Source: Anaeromyxobacter oryzisoli
GTDB lineage: Bacteria > Myxococcota > Myxococcia > Myxococcales > Anaeromyxobacteraceae
Reading direction: 5' to 3'
DNA length: 64,000 bases
Assembly (NCBI RefSeq): GCF_022690765.1
Contig: NZ_JALCZA010000001.1
Coordinates: 62,001 to 126,000 of the forward strand
The notes under the pieces were generated by a model. It was given only the letters and a program-made list of their open reading frames with translations, was not told the DNA's origin and did no database searches. The position numbers and the translations under genes are program-made. Shown one piece after another: positions 44,086 to 52,866 of this stretch (position 1 is its first letter; each line of letters opens with the position of its first letter).

Positions 44086-44152
44086 CGGATCGACCGCTCC
44101 CGATCGGCACTCGCGGCAGCACCGCGCTGGAGCCGGAGGAGGGGGCGGGCGT

Positions 44153-46345
44153 TCACGCCACCTTGGATTCGCCCCCTGGCTTCGCCTCTCCGTAGTACCC
44201 GGACGAATACGAGTAGTACTGCGCATACCTCCGGTCGCTCAGGTCGAGCTCGTTCAGCACGGTGCCGAGCACGCGGGCCTGCACGTTGGCGAGGTTCCGC
44301 ACCGTCCGAGCGGCCATGTCGCGGGAGGTCTGGCCGGCCTTCACCACCACGAGGGTGCCGTCCACCTTGGTGGCGACGACGATGGCATCCGAGACGACGC
44401 CGGCGGGCGGGGAATCGATCACCACGCGGTCGTAGCGGCGGGAGAGCTGCTCGAGGAGCTTCGCGAAGCTCTGGGTGTGGAGCAGCTCGGCGGGGTTCGG
44501 GGGGACTGGTCCGCAGGGGAGGACGTCGAGGTTCGGCACCTCGGTCCGGACGACGGCGGCCTCGAGGGCGCCGTCCCCGAGGATGAGCGAGGACAGGCCG
44601 GCGCCGGGGGCGAGGCCAAACACCTTGTGCACGCGCGGGCGGCGCATGTCGGCGTCCACGAGGAGGACGCGGTTGCCGCTGTTCGCCATGGTGGCGGCGA
44701 GCGAGGCCGCGGTGGTGGTCTTCCCCTCGCCGGGGCCGCTCGAGGTCACCAGGATGGTCTTGAGCGGCTTCTCGGGGGACATGAAGAGGACGTTGGTCCG
44801 GATCGAGCGGAGGCACTCGGACGCGGCGGAGGTGGGCGCCGAGTGGATCGCCAGCTCGGGGCTGTGGCCGTCGGCCTTGTCGATCCGGGGGATGACCCCC
44901 AGGAACGGGAGGCCGAGCCGCTCCTCGATCTGCTCGCGCGTGGTGATGGTCGTGTCGAGCGTCTCGAGCAGGAAGGCGAGCCCGACGCCGCCGGCGAGGC
45001 CGAGGAGGATCGCGAGCGCCAGGTTCCGGACCGGCTGCGGGCGGACGGGCTTCTCCGGCGGCTCGGCCCGGTCGAGCACCCGCACGTTCGACATCTGGAG
45101 CATGCCGGTGACGCCGGTGTCCTTGAGCCGCGCGAGCACCATCTCGTAGAGGCGCTGGTTGTTGTCGTGGGCGCGCTTCAGCTCGAGGTACTCCTTCTCG
45201 TACTGGTTCAGCCCGAACGACTCGCCCTTCGCCTTCTCGAGGAGCTGCGAGAGCTTCTTCTCCGCCCCCACCGCCTCGTCGTACTCGCGCCGCGCCCCGC
45301 CGATGGTGTTCTGGATCTCGCGGTCGAGGTTCGTCCTGGCGGCGGCGACCTTGGCGTTGCAGCCCTCGACCTTGGGGTGGTTCGGGAGGTAGCGCGAGGC
45401 GAGGTCGGCGCACTCGACCTTGGCGTCGAGGTAGCGGACCTTCAGGTCCGGGATCGCCATGTTCTGCGCGGAGAGGAGCGTGGCGTCGGCCTGCGGGTCG
45501 TCCTTCAGCGCGTCGACCGACTTCGTGAGCAGCTCGTTGCGGGCCTCGAGCGTCGCGCGCTGGACCTGCGCCTTGGTGAGGGCGTCGTTGATCGCCGCGA
45601 TCCGCTGGCTGACGACGTTCTGCCGGTCCTCCCAGCTCGTCGCCACGATGTCGTGGGCCTGCTTGAACTTGTAGAGCGCGTCGCCGCTCTGGGCGAGCTT
45701 CGCCTCGAGATCGGCGAGCTGCTGCTCGAGCCAGTCGGACGCGCTCTGGGTGGTGTTGGCGCGGACCGAGAGGCTCTCGGCAATGTAGGCGTCGGCCACG
45801 GCGTTCGCGATCGTCGCCGCCCACTTCGGATCGCGATCCTCGACCACCAGCTTGACCACCCGCGAGTCCTTCACGGGGACGACCGAGAGCCGGTCCTGGA
45901 GCACGGCGGGCGGATCGAGCTTCGCGAGGGCTTGCTCGAGCTTCGCCGTGTCCTTGATGCCCTCGAGGCCGAGGAAGCGCGGGTCGCGGGCGAGCTGGAG
46001 CTTCTCGATCACGCGCTGCGCGACGGCGCGGCTGGTGATGATCTTGTACTGGGTCTCGAAGTACTCCTTCGAGGAGTAGAGGCTGCTCGTGCCGGTCTCC
46101 ACGACGTCCTGCACGTCCTTGTTGTTCAGGACCTTGGGCGCCTGGAGGTCGATGATGAGGGTCGCGGTCGCGGCGTAGACACGCGGCTGGCGGAGCGTCG
46201 CGACGAGCGTGAGGAGCACGACCGCGGCGAAGACGGCGAGGATCGTCCAGCGGCGCCGGACGAGCACGCGCCAATAGGCGCGCAGGTCGAGCTGGTCTTC
46301 CTCCTCGCGGAGGTCGGGGGCCTGCGGTTCGGTGATCGGGGGCAT
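44153..46345 (-). CDS. Polysaccharide co-polymerase with tyrosine kinase domain (Wzc/GumC-BY-kinase)
   Basis: 730 residues. Wzz domain with helices at about 33-52 and 441-461, a long periplasmic coiled coil between, then a cytoplasmic BY-kinase: Walker A SSGPGEGKTT at 535-544, Walker A' LLVDADMRRP at 561-570, Walker B VVIDSPP at 641-647. The tail has a tyrosine cluster (Y707, Y710, Y711, Y713, Y717, Y718), the autophosphorylation site in this family. It controls chain length and export with the phosphatase at 25728. The ATG at 46345 precedes MPPITEPQAPD. Divergent from the O-antigen ligase/TPR gene. Confidence 0.95.
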   Translation of the reverse strand: MPPITEPQAPDLREEEDQLDLRAYWRVLVRRRWTILAVFAAVVLLTLVATLRQPRVYAATATLIIDLQAPKVLNNKDVQDVVETGTSSLYSSKEYFETQYKIITSRAVAQRVIEKLQLARDPRFLGLEGIKDTAKLEQALAKLDPPAVLQDRLSVVPVKDSRVVKLVVEDRDPKWAATIANAVADAYIAESLSVRANTTQSASDWLEQQLADLEAKLAQSGDALYKFKQAHDIVATSWEDRQNVVSQRIAAINDALTKAQVQRATLEARNELLTKSVDALKDDPQADATLLSAQNMAIPDLKVRYLDAKVECADLASRYLPNHPKVEGCNAKVAAARTNLDREIQNTIGGARREYDEAVGAEKKLSQLLEKAKGESFGLNQYEKEYLELKRAHDNNQRLYEMVLARLKDTGVTGMLQMSNVRVLDRAEPPEKPVRPQPVRNLALAILLGLAGGVGLAFLLETLDTTITTREQIEERLGLPFLGVIPRIDKADGHSPELAIHSAPTSAASECLRSIRTNVLFMSPEKPLKTILVTSSGPGEGKTTTAASLAATMANSGNRVLLVDADMRRPRVHKVFGLAPGAGLSSLILGDGALEAAVVRTEVPNLDVLPCGPVPPNPAELLHTQSFAKLLEQLSRRYDRVVIDSPPAGVVSDAIVVATKVDGTLVVVKAGQTSRDMAARTVRNLANVQARVLGTVLNELDLSDRRYAQYYSYSSGYYGEAKPGGESKVA

Positions 46346-46477
46346 GTGCTCCTGCCGTTGGACGCGCGCGGCGCGCGCCGCGCAAAAGCTCCGAGAGTCT
46401 ACGGGGATCGGCCCGGCGCGTCGAGCGAGGGGCCTCCCTTTTTCGCCGCGGGGTTCCGCTGGTAGCATCCGCCGCCC

Positions 46478-49042
46478 GTGCCGCATCGCTCGCCCTCCCC
46501 GCTCCGCTCACGCTCGGTGCTCCTCGTCTGCGCGCTCGTGGCGGGCAACGCCCTCGTCCGCGGGGGCGTGGACCTCCCCGCCATCGCCGCCTCCGCTCTG
46601 CTCGCCGCGGCCGCGCTCTTCCTCGCGGCGCGCCCCGGCCACCGCTCGCAGCGGCACCCGGAGCCGGCGCCGGACGGCGACGGGAGCGTCACCGTGCCGC
46701 TCCTCGTCGCGGGCGCGGCGCTCCTCACGCTCGCGGTGGCGCTCCAGCTCGTGCCGCTGCCGCTCGGCGTCCTCCGCGCGGTCTCGCGCGAGAGCGCCCT
46801 CCTCCTCGAGCGGAGCCTCGGCGGCGCGGGCGTGCTCGGGTGGGCCCGGCCGCTCTCGCTCGACCCCGGCGCGACCGCCCTCGAGCTCGCCAAGGTCGCG
46901 ACCTGGACCGCCGTGGCGGCGGCGGTGGCGATCGTCGCGTCGGATCGGCGCCGCCGCGACGCCCTCCTCGCCGCGCTGGCGCTCGCGGGGCCGGCGGTGG
47001 TGGCGGCCGCCCTGGGCGCGTACCTCTTCGGCGCGCAGCCGCTCCTCGAGCCGCGCTTCCCGTTCGTGAACCCGAACCACCTCGCCGGCTTCCTCCAGCT
47101 CGCGGCGTGGCCGGCGCTCGGGTTCGCCCTCCGCGCCCGCGGGCCGGCGCGGGTGGGCTGGCTCGTCGCCTTCGTCTTCTCCGCGGCGGGCGTGTTCCTC
47201 TCCCTCTCACGCGGCGGCATCGGCGCGTTCGTGGTGGGGGCGGGGCTCTTCGTCGCCCTCTGGGCGCGGGCGGGCCGGCGGGAGCGCGTCGCCTCCGAGG
47301 GCGCCCCGGCGCCGGCGGTGGCGCCGCGCGGCTGGCGCGAGCTCCTGCGCGCGGGCCCGCGGGCGGTGACGCGCGCCCTGCTCCACCGCTCGGGCGCGGT
47401 CCTGCCGGTGGCGATCTCGGTCGCCGTCGGCCTCGCCGCGTTCCTCGCCTTCGACCGGATCGTCGCCGAGATGCGGACGGTGAGCGAGGCGACCACCACC
47501 GAGGTGAAGCTCGAGCTCTGGCCGTCGGCGCTCCAGGTGATCCGCGATCACCCGCTCCTCGGGATCGGACGCGGCGCCTTCGCGAACGTCTTCCCCGCGT
47601 ACAAGTGGGAGCCGGTCCTCGCCACCTTCACCCACGTCGAGAACGAGTGGCTCCAGCTCCCGGTGGACCTCGGCCTCGTCCTGGGCCCGCTCGCGATCGG
47701 GCTCTTCGCCTGGGCATGGCTCGCGGCGGCCCGGCGCGCCGAGATCTCCCGGCCGCTCATCGGCGCGCTCGCGGGCGCCGGGGCGCTGGTCGCCCACAAC
47801 CTCTTCGACTTCTCGCTCGAGATCTCCGGCGTCGCGATCCCGTTCGGCGTGGTGATGGCGATCGCGGCGCGGGACATGCCGGCGATCCGGGTGCCGCGCC
47901 TCGCGGTCCGCGCCGGCGCGGGCGTCGCGCTCGCGCTCGCGGCGCTGGGCGTGACGCTGCACGCGCTCCACCCGCCGGAGGCCGACGCGGAGCGGGTGGT
48001 CGCCGCGGAGACCCCGGACGACGCCATCGCGCGCGCCCGCGAGGTGCTCCCCTGGCACCCGGCGGACTGGGTGGTGCCCGCCGCGGTGGGGACGAAGCTC
48101 TCGGCGGTCTTCCGCTGCGACGAGGCGGAGCCGTGGCTGGCCCGGGCGACGGAGCGGAACCCGACCGCCTCGGCCCCGCACCGCGGCGCGGCCCAGTGCT
48201 ACGCGTTCCGCGGCCGCGCGGCCCTCGCGAAGCGGGAGTACCGGCTGGCGTTCATCCTCGGCGATCCCGACGCGCTGAAGGAGGCCCACGCCTTCTTCCC
48301 CGAGCCGGGCGCGCTCCTCGACGTCGCGCCGGACACGCCGGACGGGCTCCTCGCCGCGGCCGCGCTCCTGCGCGACGACTGGGAGGAGGCGCGCGAGGCG
48401 TACCGGCGCGGCTGGGAGGGGTTCCGCGACGTCCGCGCCCTCGGCGGGCTCGCGGCGGTGACGCTCGACCTCGGCGACGCGGACGGGGCGCTCGCGCTGG
48501 CCCGGGCCCTCGAGGCGGCCGCGCCGCTCCTCCCCTCCGGCTTCGTCCTCGCCGCCCGCGCCCTCGACGCGGAGGGCGACGAGGAGGCGGCCATCCAGGA
48601 GCTGCAGGGGGCGGCGGCGCGCTTCCCGGGGCGGGTCGAGGTGCTCGCGCCGCTCGGGCAGCACCAGCTCCGCGCGCGGCGGTTCTCCCAGGCGCGCGCC
48701 ACCTTCGAGCAGATCCTCGCGCGCGACGCCTCGACCACGCTCACGCGGAGCCTCCTCGTCGGGCAGGCCCTCGAGGGGCAGCAGCGCTACGGCGAGGCGC
48801 TCCGGGTCCTCGCCGACGCGCGCGACGCCGCGCCCGACAGCCCCCGCCCGCTCGAGGCGATCGCCCGCGTCTCCGTCGAGGCGGGGCGCTACGACGAGGC
48901 CATCGAGGCGCTCGAACTCGCCGCGCACAAGCCCGGCGTGCCCGCCGGCGCCTACGCCGAGCGGATCGACGCGCTGAAGACCGCGCGCGCCCGGCAGGCG
49001 GTGACGGCCGCGCCGGAGGAGGGCGCGAGCGGGGGGCGGTGA
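46478..49042 (+). CDS. O-antigen ligase/polymerase-like protein with C-terminal TPR region
   Basis: 854 residues from a GTG start. The first 490 residues have about 11 membrane helices with the Wzy_C signature region (FPFVNPNHLAGFLQLAAWPALGF; SLSRGGIGAFVVGAGLF; HPLLGIGRGAFANVFPAYKW; THVENEWLQLPVDLGLVLGPLAIG). The last 350 residues are helical TPR-like repeats (AREVLPWHPADWVVPAAVG, GQHQLRARRFSQARATFEQIL, GRYDEAIEALELAAH). It could ligate or polymerise polysaccharide, the TPR part organising partners. It is the second Wzy-like protein of the locus; which one acts on which polymer is unknown. Confidence 0.87.
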   Translation: MPHRSPSPLRSRSVLLVCALVAGNALVRGGVDLPAIAASALLAAAALFLAARPGHRSQRHPEPAPDGDGSVTVPLLVAGAALLTLAVALQLVPLPLGVLRAVSRESALLLERSLGGAGVLGWARPLSLDPGATALELAKVATWTAVAAAVAIVASDRRRRDALLAALALAGPAVVAAALGAYLFGAQPLLEPRFPFVNPNHLAGFLQLAAWPALGFALRARGPARVGWLVAFVFSAAGVFLSLSRGGIGAFVVGAGLFVALWARAGRRERVASEGAPAPAVAPRGWRELLRAGPRAVTRALLHRSGAVLPVAISVAVGLAAFLAFDRIVAEMRTVSEATTTEVKLELWPSALQVIRDHPLLGIGRGAFANVFPAYKWEPVLATFTHVENEWLQLPVDLGLVLGPLAIGLFAWAWLAAARRAEISRPLIGALAGAGALVAHNLFDFSLEISGVAIPFGVVMAIAARDMPAIRVPRLAVRAGAGVALALAALGVTLHALHPPEADAERVVAAETPDDAIARAREVLPWHPADWVVPAAVGTKLSAVFRCDEAEPWLARATERNPTASAPHRGAAQCYAFRGRAALAKREYRLAFILGDPDALKEAHAFFPEPGALLDVAPDTPDGLLAAAALLRDDWEEAREAYRRGWEGFRDVRALGGLAAVTLDLGDADGALALARALEAAAPLLPSGFVLAARALDAEGDEEAAIQELQGAAARFPGRVEVLAPLGQHQLRARRFSQARATFEQILARDASTTLTRSLLVGQALEGQQRYGEALRVLADARDAAPDSPRPLEAIARVSVEAGRYDEAIEALELAAHKPGVPAGAYAERIDALKTARARQAVTAAPEEGASGGR

Positions 49043-49142
49043 GCGTCGAACTGCACGGCCCTAGAGCGGCGATCGGCTTGGAAGGCCCATGATTCCCACC
49101 GCTTACGCGTGGAGGGAGCGATCCCCACTCGCGATGGCGCTT

Positions 49143-50030
49143 CTAGCTGAAGTAGTGCCCCTGCTCGAGGTCGTCGATCAGCCCCTCGTGCGTCGGGGTC
49201 CAGCCCATGCGCTCGCGGGTGATTGCGCTTGACGCCGGCTGGTCCATCGAGAAGGGGAAGCTGATCCAGCCGAAGTGCGCGGCCGCAGCCTGGGGGGAGA
49301 CGGAGGCCACGGGCAGCCTGAGCTTCTTCCCGATGACTTCGGCGATCTGCCGGGTCGGCACCCCCTCCTCGGCGACCGCGTGAAGGATGGAGCCCGCGGG
49401 GGCCTTCTCCAGCGCCAGAAGAATGAGGCGCGCGGCATCCAACCGGTGGACGGCATTCCAGCGGTTGGCGCCGTCGCCGATGTAGCCCGAGACGCCCTTC
49501 TCGCGTGCCACGTCGACGAGCGTCTTCAGGAAGCCGTGGTCTCCCGTGCCGTGGACGGTTGGAGCAAGACGGACGGCTGACACCCGAACACCGCGCTCCG
49601 CCAACCCGATTGCCACCGCTCCGTTCGCCATCCGCGGATGAAATCTTGGATCGAAGGGCATCTCCTCGGTCACCACGCGGCCAGGCGCCAACCCTTGGGT
49701 TCCCGATGCGATCACGAACGGGCGGCCGGAGCCCTCGAGGACCTTGCCGATCGTCTCGATCGCACGCAGGTCGGTTCGCAGCGAAGCTTCAAAGTTGTTG
49801 AAGTCGTGGATGAACCCGAGGTGGATGACGCCGTCTGCCTCGGATGCACCGGCCCGCAGACTCTCAGGGTCGTTCAGATCGCCGCGGTGCACCTCGGCCC
49901 CGGCGGCGCTGAGGGCCATCGTCGAGGCATCCGAGCGGGCGAGCCCCAGGACCCGATGACCCGCGGAAAGAAGCTCGGGAACGACGGCTGAGCCGATGAA
50001 ACCAGAAGCACCCGTGACAAACACGCGCAT
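49143..50030 (-). CDS. NAD(P)-dependent epimerase/dehydratase (extended SDR)
   Basis: 295 residues from the ATG at 50030 behind a near-perfect AAGGAGG site. Rossmann start VFVTGASGFIGSAVVPELLSAGHRVLGLARSD, then GDLNDPESLRAGASEADGVIHLGFIHDF. The expected YxxxK is not obvious (the region reads MANGAVAIGLAERG), so catalysis may differ from sugar epimerases; it resembles small-molecule or quinone reductase-like SDRs. Divergent from a TetR gene with an operator between them, so it is likely induced by a chemical signal rather than part of polysaccharide synthesis. Confidence 0.85.
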   Translation of the reverse strand: MRVFVTGASGFIGSAVVPELLSAGHRVLGLARSDASTMALSAAGAEVHRGDLNDPESLRAGASEADGVIHLGFIHDFNNFEASLRTDLRAIETIGKVLEGSGRPFVIASGTQGLAPGRVVTEEMPFDPRFHPRMANGAVAIGLAERGVRVSAVRLAPTVHGTGDHGFLKTLVDVAREKGVSGYIGDGANRWNAVHRLDAARLILLALEKAPAGSILHAVAEEGVPTRQIAEVIGKKLRLPVASVSPQAAAAHFGWISFPFSMDQPASSAITRERMGWTPTHEGLIDDLEQGHYFS

Positions 50031-50051
50031 GACAGTCCTCCTTGGCGACCC

Positions 50052-50122
50052 CATGTCAGCCGCTGACATGCCAGGTAACACGCGATGTCAGGGACTGCAA
50101 TAGCAAGATGGCAGCGACTGAC
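50052..50122. promoter_or_regulatory. TetR operator pair in divergent gap
   Basis: CATGTCAGCCGCTGACATG at 50052-50070 is a perfect 19-base palindrome about a central C. A degenerate second version (TGGCAGCGACTGACG) lies near 50108-50122, just before the TetR ATG at 50136. Position between the divergent SDR and TetR genes and the TGTCAG half-sites indicate the TetR binding sites. Confidence 0.75.
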
Positions 50123-50135
50123 GTAACCTGCTTTC

Positions 50136-50750
50136 ATGGCCCGATGGGAACCAGGAACGCGCGGTCGGCTCGAGCAGGCGGCGATGGATCTCTACGCCGA
50201 GCGCGGATTCGACGGCACCACCGTCGCGGAAATTGCCGCCCGGGCGGGGCTCACCGAGCGGACGTTCTTCCGCTATTTTGCCGACAAGCGGGAGGTCCTG
50301 TTCTGGGGCGCGGGTGCGCTCCAGAATCTCGTCGTCGAGGGCATCGCGCAGGCTTCTCCGGAGACCACTCCCCTCAACGCCGTTACGGGAGCGCTCGAAG
50401 CCACCGAGCCTGTGTTCGAGGAACGCAGGCAATTCGCGCGCCAGCGTCAGACCCTCATCGCTGCCCACGCGGAGCTTCAAGAGCGAGAGGTGATGAAGCT
50501 TGCCTCGCTGGCGTCCGCCATCGCCGCAGCGCTGCGCGGGCGCGGCGTTGGCGAACCCGCTGCGAGCTTGACTGCTGAAATGGGGGTCGCCGTCTTCAGG
50601 ATCGCGTTCGAGCGCTGGATCGACGACGCGCGACGACGGGACCTCAGGGAACATATCCGCGCGGCCCTTGCCGAGTTGAAAGCCGTTGCTGCGGCCGCGG
50701 TTACGGGGTCTTCGACCCCTCGGGCGAGGAAAGCCTCGCGACCCAAGTGA
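50136..50750 (+). CDS. TetR family transcriptional regulator
   Basis: 204 residues. HTH: RGRLEQAAMDLYAERGFDGTTVAEIAARAGLTERTFFRYFADKREVLFWG, with the RTFFRYFADK recognition region close to many actinobacterial-type TetR repressors. The C-terminal ligand domain is not specifically recognisable. It probably represses the divergent SDR gene through the palindrome at 50052. The tail (TGSSTPRARKASRPK) is basic and low complexity. Confidence 0.93.
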   Translation: MARWEPGTRGRLEQAAMDLYAERGFDGTTVAEIAARAGLTERTFFRYFADKREVLFWGAGALQNLVVEGIAQASPETTPLNAVTGALEATEPVFEERRQFARQRQTLIAAHAELQEREVMKLASLASAIAAALRGRGVGEPAASLTAEMGVAVFRIAFERWIDDARRRDLREHIRAALAELKAVAAAAVTGSSTPRARKASRPK

Positions 50751-50847
50751 TCACCTCGTCCCTCGGTGTGAGGACGGCCTCACGAAACAAGGTGGTGGGT
50801 GGGAAACTCCGCCCATTCGGTGCTCCAACGATTCGAATGCCCTGTCA

Positions 50848-51270
50848 GTTCCCTTGCCGGTCGCGCCGGGCGCGGCGCGCGCCGTCGTCTCCGGCGCTGC
50901 CTCTCGAGCTGGCTGGCTCGGCTGCTGGCGCGGCTTCAGCGCCTCCTCGAGCTCCCTTCGCTGATCCCGCCTGCGAAGGCGAGGCGGGCGAAGGCGACCA
51001 CGACGGCGACGACGAGGATCCGGATCTGCTTCATGCCGATCTCTCCGAGAAGTTCCGCGGCAGGCTATCCGGGGCTCGAGCCGTGCGCCACGCCGGTAGC
51101 AGCAGCTTATCCCGCATCCAGTTCTCGACGGTGACGCCCGGGATGCACTCGTAGTGCCGCCGATTCCCGGTGACCACCGTCGCCTGCCGGACCACGGCGA
51201 TCGCCGCGATGAAGAGATCGGCGTCCGCGAGCCGCTGTCCCCTGCGTTCGAGGAGCGCCTTGGCCTCGCC
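50848..51270. repeat. Duplicated 0.43-kb segment, copy A
   Basis: 423 bases almost identical to 51975-52407, same orientation, 1.13 kb apart. Each copy holds the C-terminal part of a PIN gene followed by the first codons of a secreted-protein gene. In copy A the secreted-protein part (minus, start 51034, MKQIRILVVAVVVAFARLAFA) lost one base after GGISEG, so it runs out of frame: a broken duplicate of the gene at 51632. Many substitutions show the duplication is not recent. Confidence 0.9.
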
Positions 51271-51360
51271 GAAGATCTGCACCGAGGTGTCGTCCAGGCC
51301 GAGGACGGACAGCGTCGCGAGGAAGCGCGTGACGAGCGCGCGGTTCTTCTCCGGGGATGG
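51031..51360 (-). pseudogene. PIN-domain (VapC-like) toxin fragment, copy A
   Basis: About 110 codons of the C-terminal half of a PIN nuclease: PEKNRALVTRFLATLSVLGLDD, then EAKALLERRGQRLADADLFIAAIAVVRQATVVTGNRRHYECIPGV. The acidic residues of the second half (E of EAKALL, D in ADADLFIA) are present, but the N-terminal LLDTN-type part is missing, so the toxin cannot be complete. The stop overlaps the next ATG (ATGA). The stretch 51361-51512 upstream is open but not recognisable. Confidence 0.75.
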
Positions 51361-51512
51361 ACTTGGCGGCGTTCGGACCCCACTTCCCGGCGAGCTTGCG
51401 CCAGGCCGCCAGCTGAGCGCCCACCCCGGACGGCCGCACAGGAGGCCGCTCGACGCGCTTGCCGAGGCGCAGACTCGGGGAGATCGCGATCCGGAACACC
51501 GGAGACGACCCG

Positions 51513-51602
51513 TTCGCCCCGAAGTCGAAGGGCGACGTGCGCCACGAGGCGTGGTTCGACTCCGCGCCCGCTGACGCGGGCGCTACGCTCACCACGAACG
51601 GG
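51513..51602. repeat. Dispersed repeat family B copy
   Basis: GTTCGCCCCGAAGTCGAAGG near 51511 and GGTTCGACTCCGCGCCCGCT near 51552, with CGCTACGCTCACCACGAACGG at its end near 51601: a diverged family B element upstream of the PIN fragment. Confidence 0.7.
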
Positions 51603-51631
51603 TGAGGCTGGCGCGAATCGCGAACTCCCGT

Positions 51632-52171
51632 TCAGTTCGGCACGTCCTCGGGGGTGCGCGACACCTCGAGCCAGCTCGCGCCGTCGTACACGAACTCGAT
51701 GGCGCGGCTCATCCCGGCTGCCGGCTGCTTCCAGGGAGCCAGCTTGTACGCGGGGCTCCAGACCGCGCCGCCCATCGCTCCGGCGGTCGTGTTCTTGACG
51801 CGGATGGTGACGTGCTGGCCGGCGATCCCGTTGCTGGGGGCCGCGATCTGGAAGCCCGCGGCGTCCTTCGGCTCGATCAGGAAGTCGGTCCCCGACAGCG
51901 CGGTGGCGGCGAGCGACGCTCCGTACGTCACCGTCACCGGCTTCGCGACGGCAGAGGTTCGCGCGTCGGTCGGGGTTCCCTTGCCGGTCGCGCCGGGCGC
52001 GGCGCGCGCCGTCGTCTCCGGTGCCGGCGCCGCCTCGTGACCTGCCCGGCTCGGCTGCTGGGGGCGCGGCTTCAGCGCCTCCTCGAGCCTCCCCTCGCTG
52101 ATCCCGCCTGCGAAGGCGAGGCGGGCGAAGACGATCACGACGGCGACGACGAGGATCCGGATCCGCTTCAT
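51632..52171 (-). CDS. Secreted protein of unknown function
   Basis: 179 residues with a signal peptide (MKRIRILVVAVVIVFARLAFA). A linker rich in Pro, Ala and Glu (about 30-75) leads to a beta-rich domain (VTVTYGASLAATALSGTDFLIEPKDAAGFQIAAPSNGIAGQHVTIRVKNT, WKQPAAGMSRAIEFVYDGASWLEV) that looks like the short phage or virion-associated beta domains that describe an observable with a Dirichlet-like shape (DFLIEP...ITIRVKNTTAG); I cannot name the family. The start overlaps the PIN fragment's stop by 4 bases. A frameshifted duplicate of its 5' end lies at 50848-51034. Confidence 0.65.
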   Translation of the reverse strand: MKRIRILVVAVVIVFARLAFAGGISEGRLEEALKPRPQQPSRAGHEAAPAPETTARAAPGATGKGTPTDARTSAVAKPVTVTYGASLAATALSGTDFLIEPKDAAGFQIAAPSNGIAGQHVTIRVKNTTAGAMGGAVWSPAYKLAPWKQPAAGMSRAIEFVYDGASWLEVSRTPEDVPN

Positions 52172-52407
52172 GCCGATCTCTCCGAGAAGTTCCGCGGCAG
52201 GCTATCCCGGGCTCGAGCCCTGCGCCACGCCGGGAGCAGCAGCGAATCCCGGATCCAGTTCTCGACGGTGACGCCCGGGGTGTGCTCGTAGTGCCGCCGA
52301 TTCCCGGTGACCACCGTCGCCTGGCGGACCACGGCGATCGCCGCGACGAAGAGATCGGCGTCCGCGAGCCGCTGTCCCCTGCGCTCGAGGAGCGCCTTGG
52401 CCTCGCC
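51975..52407. repeat. Duplicated 0.43-kb segment, copy B
   Basis: Partner of 50848-51270. It covers the 5' part of the secreted-protein gene (in frame here) and the C-terminal PIN codons. Homology stops at 52407 inside the PIN sequence, marking the recombination end point. Confidence 0.9.
52168..52407 (-). pseudogene. PIN-domain toxin fragment, copy B
   Basis: Eighty codons matching the PIN fragment of copy A (EAKALLERRGQRLADADLFV, AAIAVVRQATVVTGNRRHYE, HTPGVTVENW). It lacks everything upstream of EAKALL, so it is shorter than copy A and has no start codon of its own. Its TGA overlaps the secreted-protein ATG by four bases, which suggests that in the ancestor the toxin gene was coupled to that gene. 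Confidence 0.7.
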
Positions 52408-52560
52408 ACGGCGGCGACGCCCGGGCCAACACCACCGAAAGGGCGGCGCGGACGCGGGCGGCCCGTAGAGGGGATAGTGGTCGAGCTCGGGTTCGCGTGC
52501 CCTACGGTTTCCGACCGGTCACGGGTCGCTCGGCGGGCATGGCCAGGGTAGGATACGTGC

Positions 52561-52866
52561 GTGGCGACGAGGATCCGGATCGACCGCGGGGCGCTTGCCG
52601 AGTTCTGCAAGCGTCATCACATCCGCAGGTTGTCCCTGTTCGGGTCGGTGCTGCGCCAAGACTTCAGACCGGAGAGCGACGTCGACGTGCTGGTGGAGTT
52701 CGAGCCGGACCAGGTGCCAGGCTTCATCGCACTGCACGGCATCGAAGAGGAGCTGTCGAGCCTGCTCGGCGGGCGCACGGTGGACCTCGTGACCGAGCGC
52801 TTCCTGAATCGCCGCATCCGCGATCGCGTGCTGGCCGGCGCCGAGGTCCAGTATGCAGCGGGATGA
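52561..52866 (+). CDS. MNT-type minimal nucleotidyltransferase (antitoxin of an MNT-HEPN pair)
   Basis: 101 residues from a GTG start. The nucleotidyltransferase signature GSVLRQDFRPESDVDVLVEF (G28-S29 with D40-x-D42) is intact, followed by the usual GIEEELSSLLGGRTVDLVTERFL. In MNT-HEPN systems this protein adenylylates the HEPN toxin and neutralises it. The next gene (52853) starts 14 bases before its stop and is a HEPN relative. Confidence 0.9.
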   Translation: MATRIRIDRGALAEFCKRHHIRRLSLFGSVLRQDFRPESDVDVLVEFEPDQVPGFIALHGIEEELSSLLGGRTVDLVTERFLNRRIRDRVLAGAEVQYAAG

